This document shows positions 26,487 to 34,943 of a stretch of DNA of 44,742 bases, one piece after another (position 1 is the stretch's first letter; the number at the start of each line of letters is the position of its first letter). The position numbers and the translations under genes were made by a program. Below the pieces are notes generated by a model, which worked only from the letters and a program-made list of their open reading frames with translations, ran no database searches and was not told the DNA's origin. This stretch comes from a cyanobiont of Ornithocercus magnificus (lineage in GTDB: Bacteria; Cyanobacteriota; Cyanobacteriia; PCC-6307; Cyanobiaceae). The stretch is taken from contig BIMP01000002.1 in assembly GCA_007996965.1 (NCBI GenBank), forward strand, positions 1 to 44,742, given 5' to 3'.

Positions 26487-28097
26487 CGAACCGTTCTGGA
26501 CCGCCCAGTGAGCGACCGTAGTTCACGGAGTCCCTAGAGTCAAGTAGCGCAAGCCAGGTGATTTCCTGGATGGTCAGGACAGCAACTTTTAACAACTCTG
26601 CTGGTGTAACACCATCAATAGTAATGCTGCGCCACATCCATCAGATTTTGCTGAACACTGGTAAGGCAATAAGCCATCAGGAAGCCTGGGGCAGAACTAC
26701 CGATGCTAAGTTATGGGGACAGATCATTGTTGCTGGTTTCGAGGCGTGAGTGAGAAGTTAGCAGAGATAGACTAGGTTGCGATCGCAACAGGACAACACA
26801 ATTTGGTCAGATACCAGACTAATAAGCCGTTGAGTATCTGACAGAAGCAGTTAAGCAAGGAACTGTCTGCTCATAAACACTGCACTGCAATTGATGATAT
26901 CTGCTAGACAAACATACGGCAATTTAGTAACCCTGGGCTTTATATCTCTAACCGCTGTTTACCCTAAGAGTCTGTCTAACCATCCACTAGTCAGAATGGC
27001 TGCACTGCAACTATCCATACCCAACAAAGCTTTTTTCTCTTTAAATCTAACAGACTCTTTTGGTCTTCGAGGGATTCCATTACATGATCTATGAAGCTTA
27101 TTTCTTTGCGAATCCTGTAAAGTAGAAGATTATATGTTAGCAGTTTTGTCTAAATCTACTTGAATATCAACCTGTGTTTAACCCGCACAGTAATCATTCG
27201 TATATGCCCTTGGGATGGATGGGTGACCCTTAGTAACAAGATTGAAGATGCTGCAAATGGAGTCAACGAGAGAAGAGCATATCGGGATATTTTCAGCCAT
27301 ACTTTAGAACCTTATGAAGCCTGAAGAAGGTAATCTTCCATGGGCTGAGTAAAATCCAGTATGCTAAAAAGATCTAGGTTGTTGAAATAGTTTCACTCAA
27401 GTCTTAGCGTCCTCTGGTTGTCTTCACCGTTGTTAGCTCTTTAAGAGAGATTTATTAGAAAGACTGAGTTGCTTTTGTACTAGAGCCAATTTAGTAAACT
27501 TACTGTTGCTAAATTGGTGCTTTATGACTCATTGCAGATCAGTAGAAAGAAATTTTTAGCTTGCTATTAGGTTAGAGTTAGCCCCCTTCGTTACTACAGT
27601 TTCAGGCACTAGATAAAGGATCAGCTTGTATAGTTAATGATCTTTTACATGTTGCAGATCCCTGCCCAGGGGAGACCTAGGCTTTGCTAGTAACCATCAG
27701 TCCTAAAGACTAGCTGTGCTCCTCTGATGCTGGCACTGGTACTAATCCCACTTTTACTGAGGTTGACGTAGATATCTAGTGCAACTTTGATGTATCTGCA
27801 AAATGTTCATGCTATTGGTGGATATCTCTAGTAAGCGGTGAAAGTGAATGATCTTACAAAAAGAAGTTTCTAATAAACTGACATAAGTCCTTCGCTGACG
27901 CAGTGTTCTCTTAAACTCAATTATTCTGGAACCAATTTCAATATAGGAAGCACTTAATTGTCCAGCCTGCTCTCTTCAGATTATTTACATGCTCAGGGTA
28001 ATCATCTGTACAGAGCGAACCATTAGCAAGTTATGATACTTATCATCGACTTCTATACCTAAGTGATCAATCCTTTTAGTACAATCTTTATTCACTT

Positions 28098-28904
28098 GTG
28101 AAAGTTATGCTAGACCAATGGACTCTGAATCGACTCAACTTCGAAGGGCGATGGCAGGGCCAAGGCGCTTGGTTCGAGCGTGACTCGACAAACTGTCTTA
28201 ATCTTAAGTCACCCACCAAGCTTATAGACCCCACGACTTACGACATTTCTTTTAGTGATCTCGACACTGGTATCTGGGATGGATCCGGCCTGTATTTTGC
28301 TCCCAGTGGTCGGGTATCTTATCCCATCAGCCGAGGCACTTACAACAAAGGAGGGGGATGTTGGCAGTTCGATGGAGCAGGTGGTCAATCCAGCCTGATG
28401 CCGGATCATGATCGCCATCGCTTTGCTCACGAAGTCAATCTATTCCACGAACGATCCCGTTCGATGCTGATATTGATCTGGGAACCAGTGGCGACATGCT
28501 GGTATCTGCAGGTGGTTGGAGCTGTTGGGTTTCGTTGCCGCAAAGCTGCTAAAGCTGAACCAGAACGTACTACCTGCGGGACACCCGAGGTGATGCTGGA
28601 ACCGCTACGAGGCTGGTCCGGTACAGTTGAGACTTTCCGACCACAGCCGGGTTTCATTGGTCAGGTGAGCGCACCGCGGCCGGTAGTTTTTGCTCCTGAT
28701 CAGTTTCTGCGCAATGAGTTGACTGCCGTGATGCCTGACGGTCTAGTGTTTTCAGCTCCGGAACAGTTACCTAATGATACCTTTCGGCTCGAGATCGGCG
28801 GCCTGCTCGATGCTAAGACATTTCAGCAGATAAGTATTCTGTTTGATGAAAGTTGTAGACTCACTGCCTGGGAGCGGAGGCGTTTTCGGACAGTTCCGTC
28901 ATAA
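28098..28904 (+). CDS. Lipocalin-like protein, possibly DUF3598
   Basis: The protein has 268 residues from GTG 28098; ATG 28107 is an alternative. It opens with LNFEGRWQGQGAWFER, a Gly/Trp-rich motif like the first strand of lipocalin-type barrels. Strand-rich segments follow (YLQVVGAVGFRCR, LFDESCRLTAWERRRFRTV). There is no signal peptide or membrane segment. Such proteins are widespread in cyanobacteria and some bind tetrapyrroles, but I cannot show a ligand site. It is intact and single, upstream of gene-free DNA. Confidence 0.5.
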   Translation: MKVMLDQWTLNRLNFEGRWQGQGAWFERDSTNCLNLKSPTKLIDPTTYDISFSDLDTGIWDGSGLYFAPSGRVSYPISRGTYNKGGGCWQFDGAGGQSSLMPDHDRHRFAHEVNLFHERSRSMLILIWEPVATCWYLQVVGAVGFRCRKAAKAEPERTTCGTPEVMLEPLRGWSGTVETFRPQPGFIGQVSAPRPVVFAPDQFLRNELTAVMPDGLVFSAPEQLPNDTFRLEIGGLLDAKTFQQISILFDESCRLTAWERRRFRTVPS

Positions 28905-29266
28905 ATGTTTTGTTTAGAATTAGCTGTACCTAAAATCTAAAGGTCTCGTCTCCTTTTTATAGAGCAAGGTCTTGAGTTTTGCAGATTGCTGAGATCACAA
29001 AATCGATGTTAGACTATAAATCTTCACAAGTTGATAAAAATTTGATTAAAACTACCAGGACCCACATCGACTTCGATGAAGTTGGCCAGAGGTCATAGCA
29101 ACAATCCACCTTGTCAGATCTGCATCCCGCTTCTTTACCTTGGTCTTGGTGCGTGGTGGATACCTTGGTTAAGGCTTCTTCCATCGCTAAGCAGATACCA
29201 CTGCTGTAGGAAGTGAATATGCAACATGGTGGTGAGCAGATAGGGAGATCTGCCCATGGTCTACCT
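28905..29266. other. No gene seen
   Basis: This is the intergenic region between two convergent genes. It has no supported frame and no clear terminator hairpin. Confidence 0.4.
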
Positions 29267-30088
29267 TTATGCGATCTGCAATCTGCGATGAGACGGCTGA
29301 CCAGGTAAGGGTAAAAGCATGCCTGATGTGTGTCCAGCTGCCAGAAGCTTTTGGATCTCGTCCTTTAGAGCTCTAGTCACACGGGGATAATTATGCCCGC
29401 CGCTGTGCATGAACTCGGCGTAGTAGCCATTAAAGTTATTTTTGTACCTCTTGAAAGCTTCCTGGAAGTCTCTTAAGTCGTTTCGGCCGCCGATGGCAAG
29501 GGTTGGGAGACTAAGCATCCGCGGCCGACTCAGGCCTGATGTCCAGGCAGCCAAGTGAATGTGGAACTTGATTTCGCCGAGAGCATTCGTGCGGCCAGCT
29601 GCCTGTTCGAACATAACTGCTTGGAGGGTCGTGCCGCCCTCACACATACCCATGATGCCATCAAATGGGCCGTACTGCTCTACAAGGTTTTTGACGTAGC
29701 GAATGTTGTCGTGCAGGTATCGGGCACTAATTTCGGTAGAAATGTCGCAAGGCCTGGTGCTCGTGAGATCCCAACGGGCTCCCCAACTGAAGAAGGTGTC
29801 GTTAAAATCGTAAACTCCTTTCCTAATGAGCGGAGCCAGGCCGACAGAGTCCCTTAAATTGTTCGGGCATGCAATGTCATCGTATATTGCTCTCGGGATG
29901 ACGAAATCAAAGACCTTGGTGAAGCCGGTGACGTGGAGAAGGTAAAAAGCAATCTTAGGGTTTGTGTACTGACCATGAAAGAACAGGACGCGAGGCTTCT
30001 TTGGCACAGACCCGGTTGTGGCTGAGGGTAAAATGACGCTCCTTGTATCTGACGCAAGCGCTTCGATATCAGTGACCTGAGTACTCAT
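29267..30088 (-). CDS. FSH1-type alpha/beta hydrolase with Cys nucleophile
   Basis: I chose ATG 30088 (MSTQVTDIEAL); a GTG lies 17 codons upstream. The strand-oxyanion segment is PRVLFFHGQYTNPKIAFYLL. The nucleophile elbow, normally G-x-S-x-G, reads FDGIMGMCEGGTTLQ, with TGT (Cys) where TCT or AGT (Ser) is expected. The acid is in LAIGGRNDLRDF and the catalytic His in FMHSGGHNYPR. Domain order and length (about 270 residues) fit the FSH1/serine-hydrolase family. Cys nucleophiles are known in the wider fold (dienelactone hydrolases), so the protein may still be active with altered chemistry. It is intact. Confidence 0.7.
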   Translation of the reverse strand: MSTQVTDIEALASDTRSVILPSATTGSVPKKPRVLFFHGQYTNPKIAFYLLHVTGFTKVFDFVIPRAIYDDIACPNNLRDSVGLAPLIRKGVYDFNDTFFSWGARWDLTSTRPCDISTEISARYLHDNIRYVKNLVEQYGPFDGIMGMCEGGTTLQAVMFEQAAGRTNALGEIKFHIHLAAWTSGLSRPRMLSLPTLAIGGRNDLRDFQEAFKRYKNNFNGYYAEFMHSGGHNYPRVTRALKDEIQKLLAAGHTSGMLLPLPGQPSHRRLQIA

Positions 30089-30243
30089 AGGATGCGTAGA
30101 TAACTTAGTAAGACCACATAAAACTGTATAAGCCCACACGGCGACTCGTGTCTGTGAAATAGAGACTTATTGATAATAATATATTATGCCGATTACTGAC
30201 AACATAAAGAATCCTATTGCACCGGGTGCAGTCCGACGCAGGA

Positions 30244-30522
30244 TTACATAGGCACGGCCTGATCTACTGGGATCCAGGCGTCTACGTCTGCACACTCGAC
30301 AACCGAGTGGACACCCAGGCCCTCGGCAAAATAGCAAAACTGGTAATCAGGATCCTCACCGCAGGCACCAAGAAAGACCTCCAGAGTTAGCCCCTTCTTT
30401 TTGATCTGCCTGTATTGCTCTTCTGATACCTCTTCTCCTATTGCCTTACTCAGCGCTTGCCGTGCTAGCACGGTTGCCAAGACAGAAATTCTACCAGCTC
30501 GTTGATGTCCATCAGGCGGCAT
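30244..30522 (-). CDS. Small hypothetical protein, perhaps frameshifted
   Basis: The frame has 92 residues, with the helical segment SKAIGEEVSEEQYRQIKKKG, then LTLEVFLGACGEDPDYQ and CADVDAWIPVDQA. An ATG in another frame a few bases later gives MDINELVEFLSWQPC and a stop, which looks like a better N-terminus, so a frameshift near 30475 is possible. No family is recognised. It lies between the hydrolase and the first PLD/integrase element. Confidence 0.4.
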   Translation of the reverse strand: MPPDGHQRAGRISVLATVLARQALSKAIGEEVSEEQYRQIKKKGLTLEVFLGACGEDPDYQFCYFAEGLGVHSVVECADVDAWIPVDQAVPM

Positions 30523-30590
30523 TGATCCTTCAGCTCTGTTCCTAGTGAGATTTCACCATAATTCACTGGGAGTTATCCTCCGCTAAATGC

Positions 30591-30599
30591 GGGGGGGGG
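30591..30599. repeat. G9 homopolymer
   Basis: Nine consecutive G residues in gene-free DNA, just outside element A. Runs this long are rare in bacterial genomes of this base composition and are prone to slippage. Confidence 0.6.
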
Positions 30600-30679
30600 T
30601 GCAGCAGAGGGAATCTAATGGGAATGGGTGCAGGCCACTTCTAAAACCACTCTCACGATTTCTCAGCTCTCTCCACCCC

Positions 30680-30870
30680 ATCCCCAACACTTAGAGGTGA
30701 AGTGAGCGCTGCTAGCTCTGGTGAGTGGATTACCAGGAGGATTTTGTTGCTGGTGTGAGCAGCTGACGGCGACCAGTTAAAGCTGGCCTTGATCAGCACT
30801 TGTTGTCGATCATGGCGAACTTGTGGTGCACATCCTTGAGATTTGCCTCTCAGCTTTGTTTCTCAGGGAT
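30680..30870 (-). pseudogene. Phospholipase-D-type nuclease tail, copy 1 (badly decayed)
   Basis: The minus strand reads NLKDVHHKFAMIDNK, the HxK(x)4D core of the second PLD half, then a frameshift, then ASFNWSPSAAHT. It matches copy 2 (34531-34833) and copy 3 (39157-39450). The N-terminal half of the nuclease is absent in all three. It is divergent to integrase 1. Confidence 0.6.
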
Positions 30871-31010
30871 GCTCATGCCTCTCAAGCCACTAGTTAAGCC
30901 AGAAGGACTTGGAGGCGATGAAAGAGCTACAGCGGGCTACGAGCTACAGGAATGTCTTGGCTTTTTTCTAGGGGCGGCTTTAAGCCAGATCCCAGATGAG
31001 GAGCTGGATC

Positions 31011-32081
31011 TTGAGAAAAGCACCTGCGCTGCGGAATAACAACGGTGCTCTTCAAATACGGGTGAGGCTTGAGGGCAAAGACCATTTCATCAACCGCTTG
31101 GGGAGTGTCGATGACCCCGTGGCACAAGCCAAAGCCCAGTCGATTTCAGCAGAGATTTGGAGCGATTTTCAGCAGGGTCAATTGGACTGGAGCTTGTCGA
31201 GGTATCAACCACTGGTGGAGGGCAAGAACCCAGAGCTGCTTGATGCTCTTGAGAGGTTGATGAAGGAGAAACGGCAGGCCAGAACCACCCATGCCTACAG
31301 GCTTGTTCGTCGGTATGGGGAACCCATCCGCACTCAGGCGGAGGTGTAGGCATTTGTGGAGTGGATGGATAGTGAGGGATTAGCGGCTTCTACCCAAGCC
31401 ACGATCTTGAGCACGATCCGATCGGTTCAACCCAAAAACAAGGCGTTGGGATCTGTGGTGATCAAGGTGCCAACGAGAAGTGTTCAAGAGGAGGTGCTGA
31501 CCAAGGACGAGATCAAACAGGTGTTGGCTGACCTGAAGCAGAACGAAGCTTGGTATTACCCGTGCTTTGCCTCGTGGCTTGGGACTGGCTTACGCAATGC
31601 GGAACTAATTGGACTGACTTGGGACTGTGTTCGTTTGGACGAGGGGGAACTGCTGATCAGCAAGAGCCTTAAGCGTGATGGCGTGGCAACACACCAGAGA
31701 CGCTGGGGCAGCACCAAGACAGGCAAAAGCAGGGTGGTGCCAATCAATCAGGAGCTGGTGTTGCTGCTGAGAGCACATCAGGAGCGGATGAGGAAGTTGG
31801 GGCTGGATATCAGGACAGGCTTGGTGTTCCTGACGCCTCGAACCCATCAGCACCTGTATGACAGTGGTCTGGAGAGGGTCTGGAAGAGAAGTCAGAAACG
31901 AGTTGGATTAGTCCCGAAGCGGTTGTATGCCCAACGACACTCGTTTTTGAGCCATGCCTTGGCGTTGGGGAATAGTCCTGCTGATCTCGCTGCTGTGGCA
32001 GGGCATCGAACCGAGGAACTACTGAAGACCTATGCCAAGCCAACGGGTCGGATCAAGCTTCCTTGTTGGCAGGTGGCGTAA
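31011..32081 (+). pseudogene. Tyrosine integrase of element A, one in-frame TAG
   Basis: The likely start is TTG 31011, eight bases after GAGGAG; this ribosome binding site and start are conserved in integrase 2. Residues 1-110 are the arm and core-binding parts, ending at QAEV-TAG (31347-31349). The frame then continues AFVEWMDSEGLAASTQATIL into the catalytic domain. Key positions are present: Arg in GTGLRNAELIGLTWD, Lys in STKTGKSRVV, YAQRHSF, GHRTEELLKTYAK with the nucleophile Tyr. Apart from the TAG the gene is whole. A single base change, a sequencing error or suppression could all account for it. A similar integrase follows at 34944. Confidence 0.85.
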
Positions 32082-32385
32082 TCCAAAAAGTAGGTAAGGC
32101 GAGAGGCTACAAAAGTGGGTGCGTCCGTGAGAAATGTTGTTTTAAAACTAGTTATGAGAATGAACGAGGTCGTGGGGCTAAGGCTTTTAGCGATCAGGTT
32201 GATTGTGAATTCATCACTAAAAGCCCTGTTTAAAGGGTGATCCTTATAAATAGTGCTGGTGCTTGTCTTGATCACTTGGTGGATCGAGGATCATTTGGAT
32301 GAGTGCTGAACAGAAGAGAGTATTGACGCCTTGCTGATTGGCAGGGTGTTAGTGGATCAGGTGTATCAATAAGGAGAAGCTAAAA
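32082..32385 (+). promoter_or_regulatory. Upstream region of the Rep gene, possible origin
   Basis: There is no gene. CCCT-GTTTA-AGGG (around 32224-32236) can form a small hairpin. GATCACTTGG (32270) and GATCATTTGG (32289) are direct repeats 19 bases apart, with further GATCA units at 32206 and 32356. Short repeats and a hairpin just before a Rep-like gene fit a replication origin or nick site, but none is proven. GGAGAAG precedes the ATG at 32386. Confidence 0.3.
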
Positions 32386-32937
32386 ATGCCCTATGGACTA
32401 GCAAGTATTGCTCAAAGACAACAAGCCAGAGCTTTAAAGAGAGGGATCAAGCAATTGATCCAACAGGAGCTTGAGGATGAGATGGACCCATGGTGGTTCA
32501 TCAGCTTCCACTATAACGACGGGAAAACAAATGAAGACCAAGCGATTAAGGATATGGGTGCTCTCAAGAACAAGCTTAAACGAGAGATTTATAGGAGAAG
32601 AGATCGAAGGATTAAAGGGGCAGGCTCATTTCTTTATCCCAAGATCCTTGTCACGAATGAGGTATCTCATCTAGGAACAGGTCAGTTCCATTCACATCTA
32701 ATTACAGAGGCTTTGCCAGAGAAGCTAAATAGTCAAAGGATGATGGAGCTGCTGTTCAAACGAATTTTGCCCAGCAAGGTCAAGGCACTATCGAGATGGA
32801 AAAGCGTTGATGTCCAGTGGATCCATCAAGACCCAGAGGATCTCAAGCGATTGGCGAGTTATTTGGGAAAGCAGGTGAATTTGGATTATATGGCACTTGA
32901 CGGGTTTAATAGCGATTTTTCAAAGGAGAAGCAATGA
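32386..32937 (+). CDS. Candidate HUH-type Rep (rolling-circle initiator or relaxase-like)
   Basis: The protein has 183 residues from ATG 32386 with a GGAGAAG ribosome binding site. Three motifs appear in the order of HUH endonucleases: a hydrophobic strand, DPWWFISFHYND (about 43-54); FHSHLI (106-111), giving His-x-His flanked by hydrophobics; and ASYLGKQ (about 164-170), giving Tyr-x-x-Lys. The single Tyr and YxxK spacing resemble rolling-circle Rep proteins. HUH enzymes nick one strand, stay bound through the Tyr and start rolling-circle synthesis. No helicase domain is attached. Its stop overlaps the start of the next gene (ATGA), which makes a coupled operon with two small DNA-binding-type proteins. 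The family assignment is by motif only. Confidence 0.6.
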   Translation: MPYGLASIAQRQQARALKRGIKQLIQQELEDEMDPWWFISFHYNDGKTNEDQAIKDMGALKNKLKREIYRRRDRRIKGAGSFLYPKILVTNEVSHLGTGQFHSHLITEALPEKLNSQRMMELLFKRILPSKVKALSRWKSVDVQWIHQDPEDLKRLASYLGKQVNLDYMALDGFNSDFSKEKQ

Positions 32938-33092
32938 AGCGTAAACAGTTGACGATTACATGCCCGCAAGATCAAGGTGAAGAACTCTTTGACCTTTTGG
33001 TGGAGTTAAGGGATAACCGCTATTGGAATATCTCTAAGTTCTGCCGTGAGGCGATCACAGAAAAGCTTGAGCGTATGGAGTTATTGAAATGA
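32934..33092 (+). CDS. Small ribbon-helix-helix protein, coupled to Rep
   Basis: The protein has 52 residues. ATG 32934 overlaps the Rep stop. It begins MKRKQLTITCPQDQ (strand), then GEELFDLLVELRDN (helix) and YWNISKFCREAITEKLERM (helix), the classic RHH layout of Arc/CopG-type repressors. A likely role is repression of the Rep operon or help at the origin; CopG-like copy-control proteins sit beside rep genes in plasmids. The stop overlaps the next ATG. Confidence 0.55.
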   Translation: MKRKQLTITCPQDQGEELFDLLVELRDNRYWNISKFCREAITEKLERMELLK

Positions 33093-33226
33093 AGGCGATC
33101 CAGATCAGGCTGAATGCTGTAGAAGAACAGATGCTGAAGGAAGTTCGGAAGCGCAACAAGGTGTATAAAGGCCTAGAAGCGCTTCTAAAGCAGCAAATCA
33201 AGGCTGAGTATCAGAAACTTGTTTAG
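33089..33226 (+). CDS. Second small RHH-like protein of the Rep operon
   Basis: The protein has 45 residues, and its ATG overlaps the previous stop (ATGA). It reads MKAIQIRLNAVEEQMLKEV, then KRNKVYKGLEALLKQQIKAE: strand, helix, helix. It resembles a minimal RHH fold, but at this size the call is weaker. Three genes in a row with 4-base overlaps indicate tight co-translation. Confidence 0.45.
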   Translation: MKAIQIRLNAVEEQMLKEVRKRNKVYKGLEALLKQQIKAEYQKLV

Positions 33227-33252
33227 AGGCGTTTTAGGCGCTTCTAGATGTC

Positions 33253-33492
33253 TTAGACGAACTCCAAATTGCCTGAAGTCAGTTCAGGAGCGCCTTTGAG
33301 GATGGCAATGATGCCGCCATCGCCAAAGCCTTTGTCTGAGCCATTTTCGTTCAAGTAGAGCCCACCTTTCTTTTGGTCATAGAGAAGGTCGAAGTCTTGC
33401 TTGGCGAGTTTCTTTTTTACCTCTTTCTTGTAGGCTCCAGTAGTAAATGTGGGATTCTTGCTGAAGTATAATATATCACTATATTGATTCAT
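33253..33492 (-). CDS. C-terminal module of an RTX/Ca-binding-type secreted protein
   Basis: The frame has 79 residues. The C-terminal part, FDLLYDQKKGGLYLNENGSD then GFGDGGIIAILKGAPELT, is the ending found on many large hemolysin-like or cadherin-like secreted proteins in marine cyanobacteria, where it follows Ca-binding repeats and the secretion signal is near. Here only the end is present, with a short leader from MNQYSDILYF. It may be a remnant of a large gene or a small protein using the same tail. Confidence 0.5.
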   Translation of the reverse strand: MNQYSDILYFSKNPTFTTGAYKKEVKKKLAKQDFDLLYDQKKGGLYLNENGSDKGFGDGGIIAILKGAPELTSGNLEFV

Positions 33493-33768
33493 TGTTTGCT
33501 TGCGAAGAGATTTAAGTTACTGATTTTCGCTAATTTGTTGATGATTGCTCTAGTGAATCAAGGTCTATATAAATTTCGTGCGGGGATAGTATTGAGGCAT
33601 CTTATAGGCTATCAGCCGAAAATTAATTTTTTACAGACTGAGTTTAGTTGGCTATCGGAAGAACCTTTCAGTATGTGAAATGGTCTTGACTATCTTCTGC
33701 TTTGGAGTTAAAAAATTCGGTTTTGTTATTTTCTGGAAGCTTGAACTTTTCTCGAATAAATAAATTGT

Positions 33769-34455
33769 TTAGATGTCGTTAATCTTCCAAAGCGCAAGGG
33801 TTTTATCGGCGTAAGAACCGTTGCCTTCGCTACAGTTTTCATGAATAATTTCGATTGGTTCGCCAAAGTTGAAAGGCTTTAAGGTTAGATTCAATGTCCG
33901 CCAGTCGCCAGTGGTGATGTTGTGATTCTTTCTTCTGTCGAAAAAATGGGTTGTGAGGATAAATTTCGAGCTGCTTCTCTTGATATTATTGATTGCGTCT
34001 TTAATGTCGCTGAAGGATAAATGTACTAGACAGTCTCTGCAGATTATTAAGTCTGCGAAGGGGAGCTTGTCCCGAGTGATGTCTTTTTTGACAAATTCTA
34101 AATTGTTGCTTGCATAGAGAATCTTATTTTTGTCAATTAATTTGCTTACGATATCAGCGCCTGTGTAGTTAATTTTTTCGTCGAGCTCAACATTTTTAAA
34201 CCAGAAAAAATCGCCGCATGGAATGTCTAATATGCTCTTTATGTGATATTTGTTAAATAGTTTTGGGAGCTCCAATATAAGAGTCGAAGTCTGTTCGAGG
34301 TTTGACCCAGATCCAGACTTAGAGCTTGGATCTCCCCATCTATTGTTTGTGTAATAGTCTGTGAATATTTTCTCGCTGGTTTTAAATCTTAATGGAAAGC
34401 TCTTGATAAATTTTTTAAAGCTAAGGGGTAAAAGCTTTTTGATTAATTCCTTCAT
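33769..34455 (-). CDS. AT-rich class I SAM methyltransferase
   Basis: The protein has 228 residues. The N-terminus is Lys/Phe-rich (LIKKLLPLSFKKFIKSFPLR). Motif I is IKSILDIPCGDFFWFKNV, followed by YTGADIVSKLIDKN and FADLIICRDCLVHLSFSDI. It belongs to methyltransferases often found in surface-polysaccharide or phage gene sets; the substrate is unknown. AT content and Lys/Asn/Ile use are much higher than in neighbours, so it was probably acquired from a low-GC source, for example an HL Prochlorococcus or phage. It is intact and lies at the right end of element A next to PLD copy 2. Confidence 0.7.
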   Translation of the reverse strand: MKELIKKLLPLSFKKFIKSFPLRFKTSEKIFTDYYTNNRWGDPSSKSGSGSNLEQTSTLILELPKLFNKYHIKSILDIPCGDFFWFKNVELDEKINYTGADIVSKLIDKNKILYASNNLEFVKKDITRDKLPFADLIICRDCLVHLSFSDIKDAINNIKRSSSKFILTTHFFDRRKNHNITTGDWRTLNLTLKPFNFGEPIEIIHENCSEGNGSYADKTLALWKINDI

Positions 34456-34530
34456 TTGGGTGAATTTTTGCCTTTATGTATCTTACCTTAAGTTTGAATC
34501 TCAAGCCACTCTCCCTTTCTCTCAGCTTTC

Positions 34531-34833
34531 TCAGTCCCTCTTCACCCCATCCCCGCAGCGGATCCGCTGACGGTCGAGTTTGCGTTGGAGGCGTGGTGTG
34601 ATCCCCAGTTCGGCGCCTTGCCAGAGGCGATTCATTTCACGGGTGAAATGGGCTGCCATCTGAGGTGAATCGATCACCAGCAGGGTCTCGTCGTTGGTGT
34701 GAGCGGCTGAGGGCGACCAATTAAAGCTCCCAGTGATCACCGTTTTGTTGTCGATTACGGCGAACTTGTGGTGGACATCCTTGAGATGTGCCTCTCAGCT
34801 TGGTTTCTCAGGGATTTGAGCCAGTAGTTGAGC
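34531..34833 (-). pseudogene. Phospholipase-D-type nuclease tail, copy 2
   Basis: The best preserved C-terminal half reads HLKDVHHKFAVIDNKTVITG, SFNWSPSAAHTNDETLLVID and then REMNRLWQGAELGI. HHKFAVID is the catalytic HxK(x)4D and the following GSFNWS motif is typical. A frameshift near 34800 separates it from LLAQIPEKPS, and no N-terminal HKD half exists. It is divergent to integrase 2 with a conserved spacer. After its stop CTCAAGCCACTCTCC (near 34500) is shared with copy 3. Confidence 0.75.
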
Positions 34834-34943
34834 CACTTCTATCGTTTGCTGCCTTGAGAACGGATACGGCTACGAATGGCTAAGTGAAATTGGCTTCAGG
34901 TTAGGAGCGGCTTTAAGCCAGATCCAAGATGAGGAGCTGGATC

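Larger units (their letters stand above)
25482..28097. other. 2.6 kb without a recognised gene
   Basis: All frames are short and stop-rich. Recognisable pieces are a 100-base fragment of the 0.8 kb repeat (25716-25815), the 65-base repeat (26421-26486), and two GCGATCGC octamers (26203 and 26777), the cyanobacterial HIP1 palindrome; the second lies in TTGCGATCGCAA. This length of gene-free DNA is unusual for a picocyanobacterium. Confidence 0.5.

Noticed and set aside
34495-34520. tRNA-Ser/Leu fragment at the shared CTCAAGCCACTCTCC
   Set aside because: The reverse complement GGAGAGTGGCTTGAG looks like the start of such a tRNA, but the rest cannot be folded into one, so I keep it only as a candidate att core.
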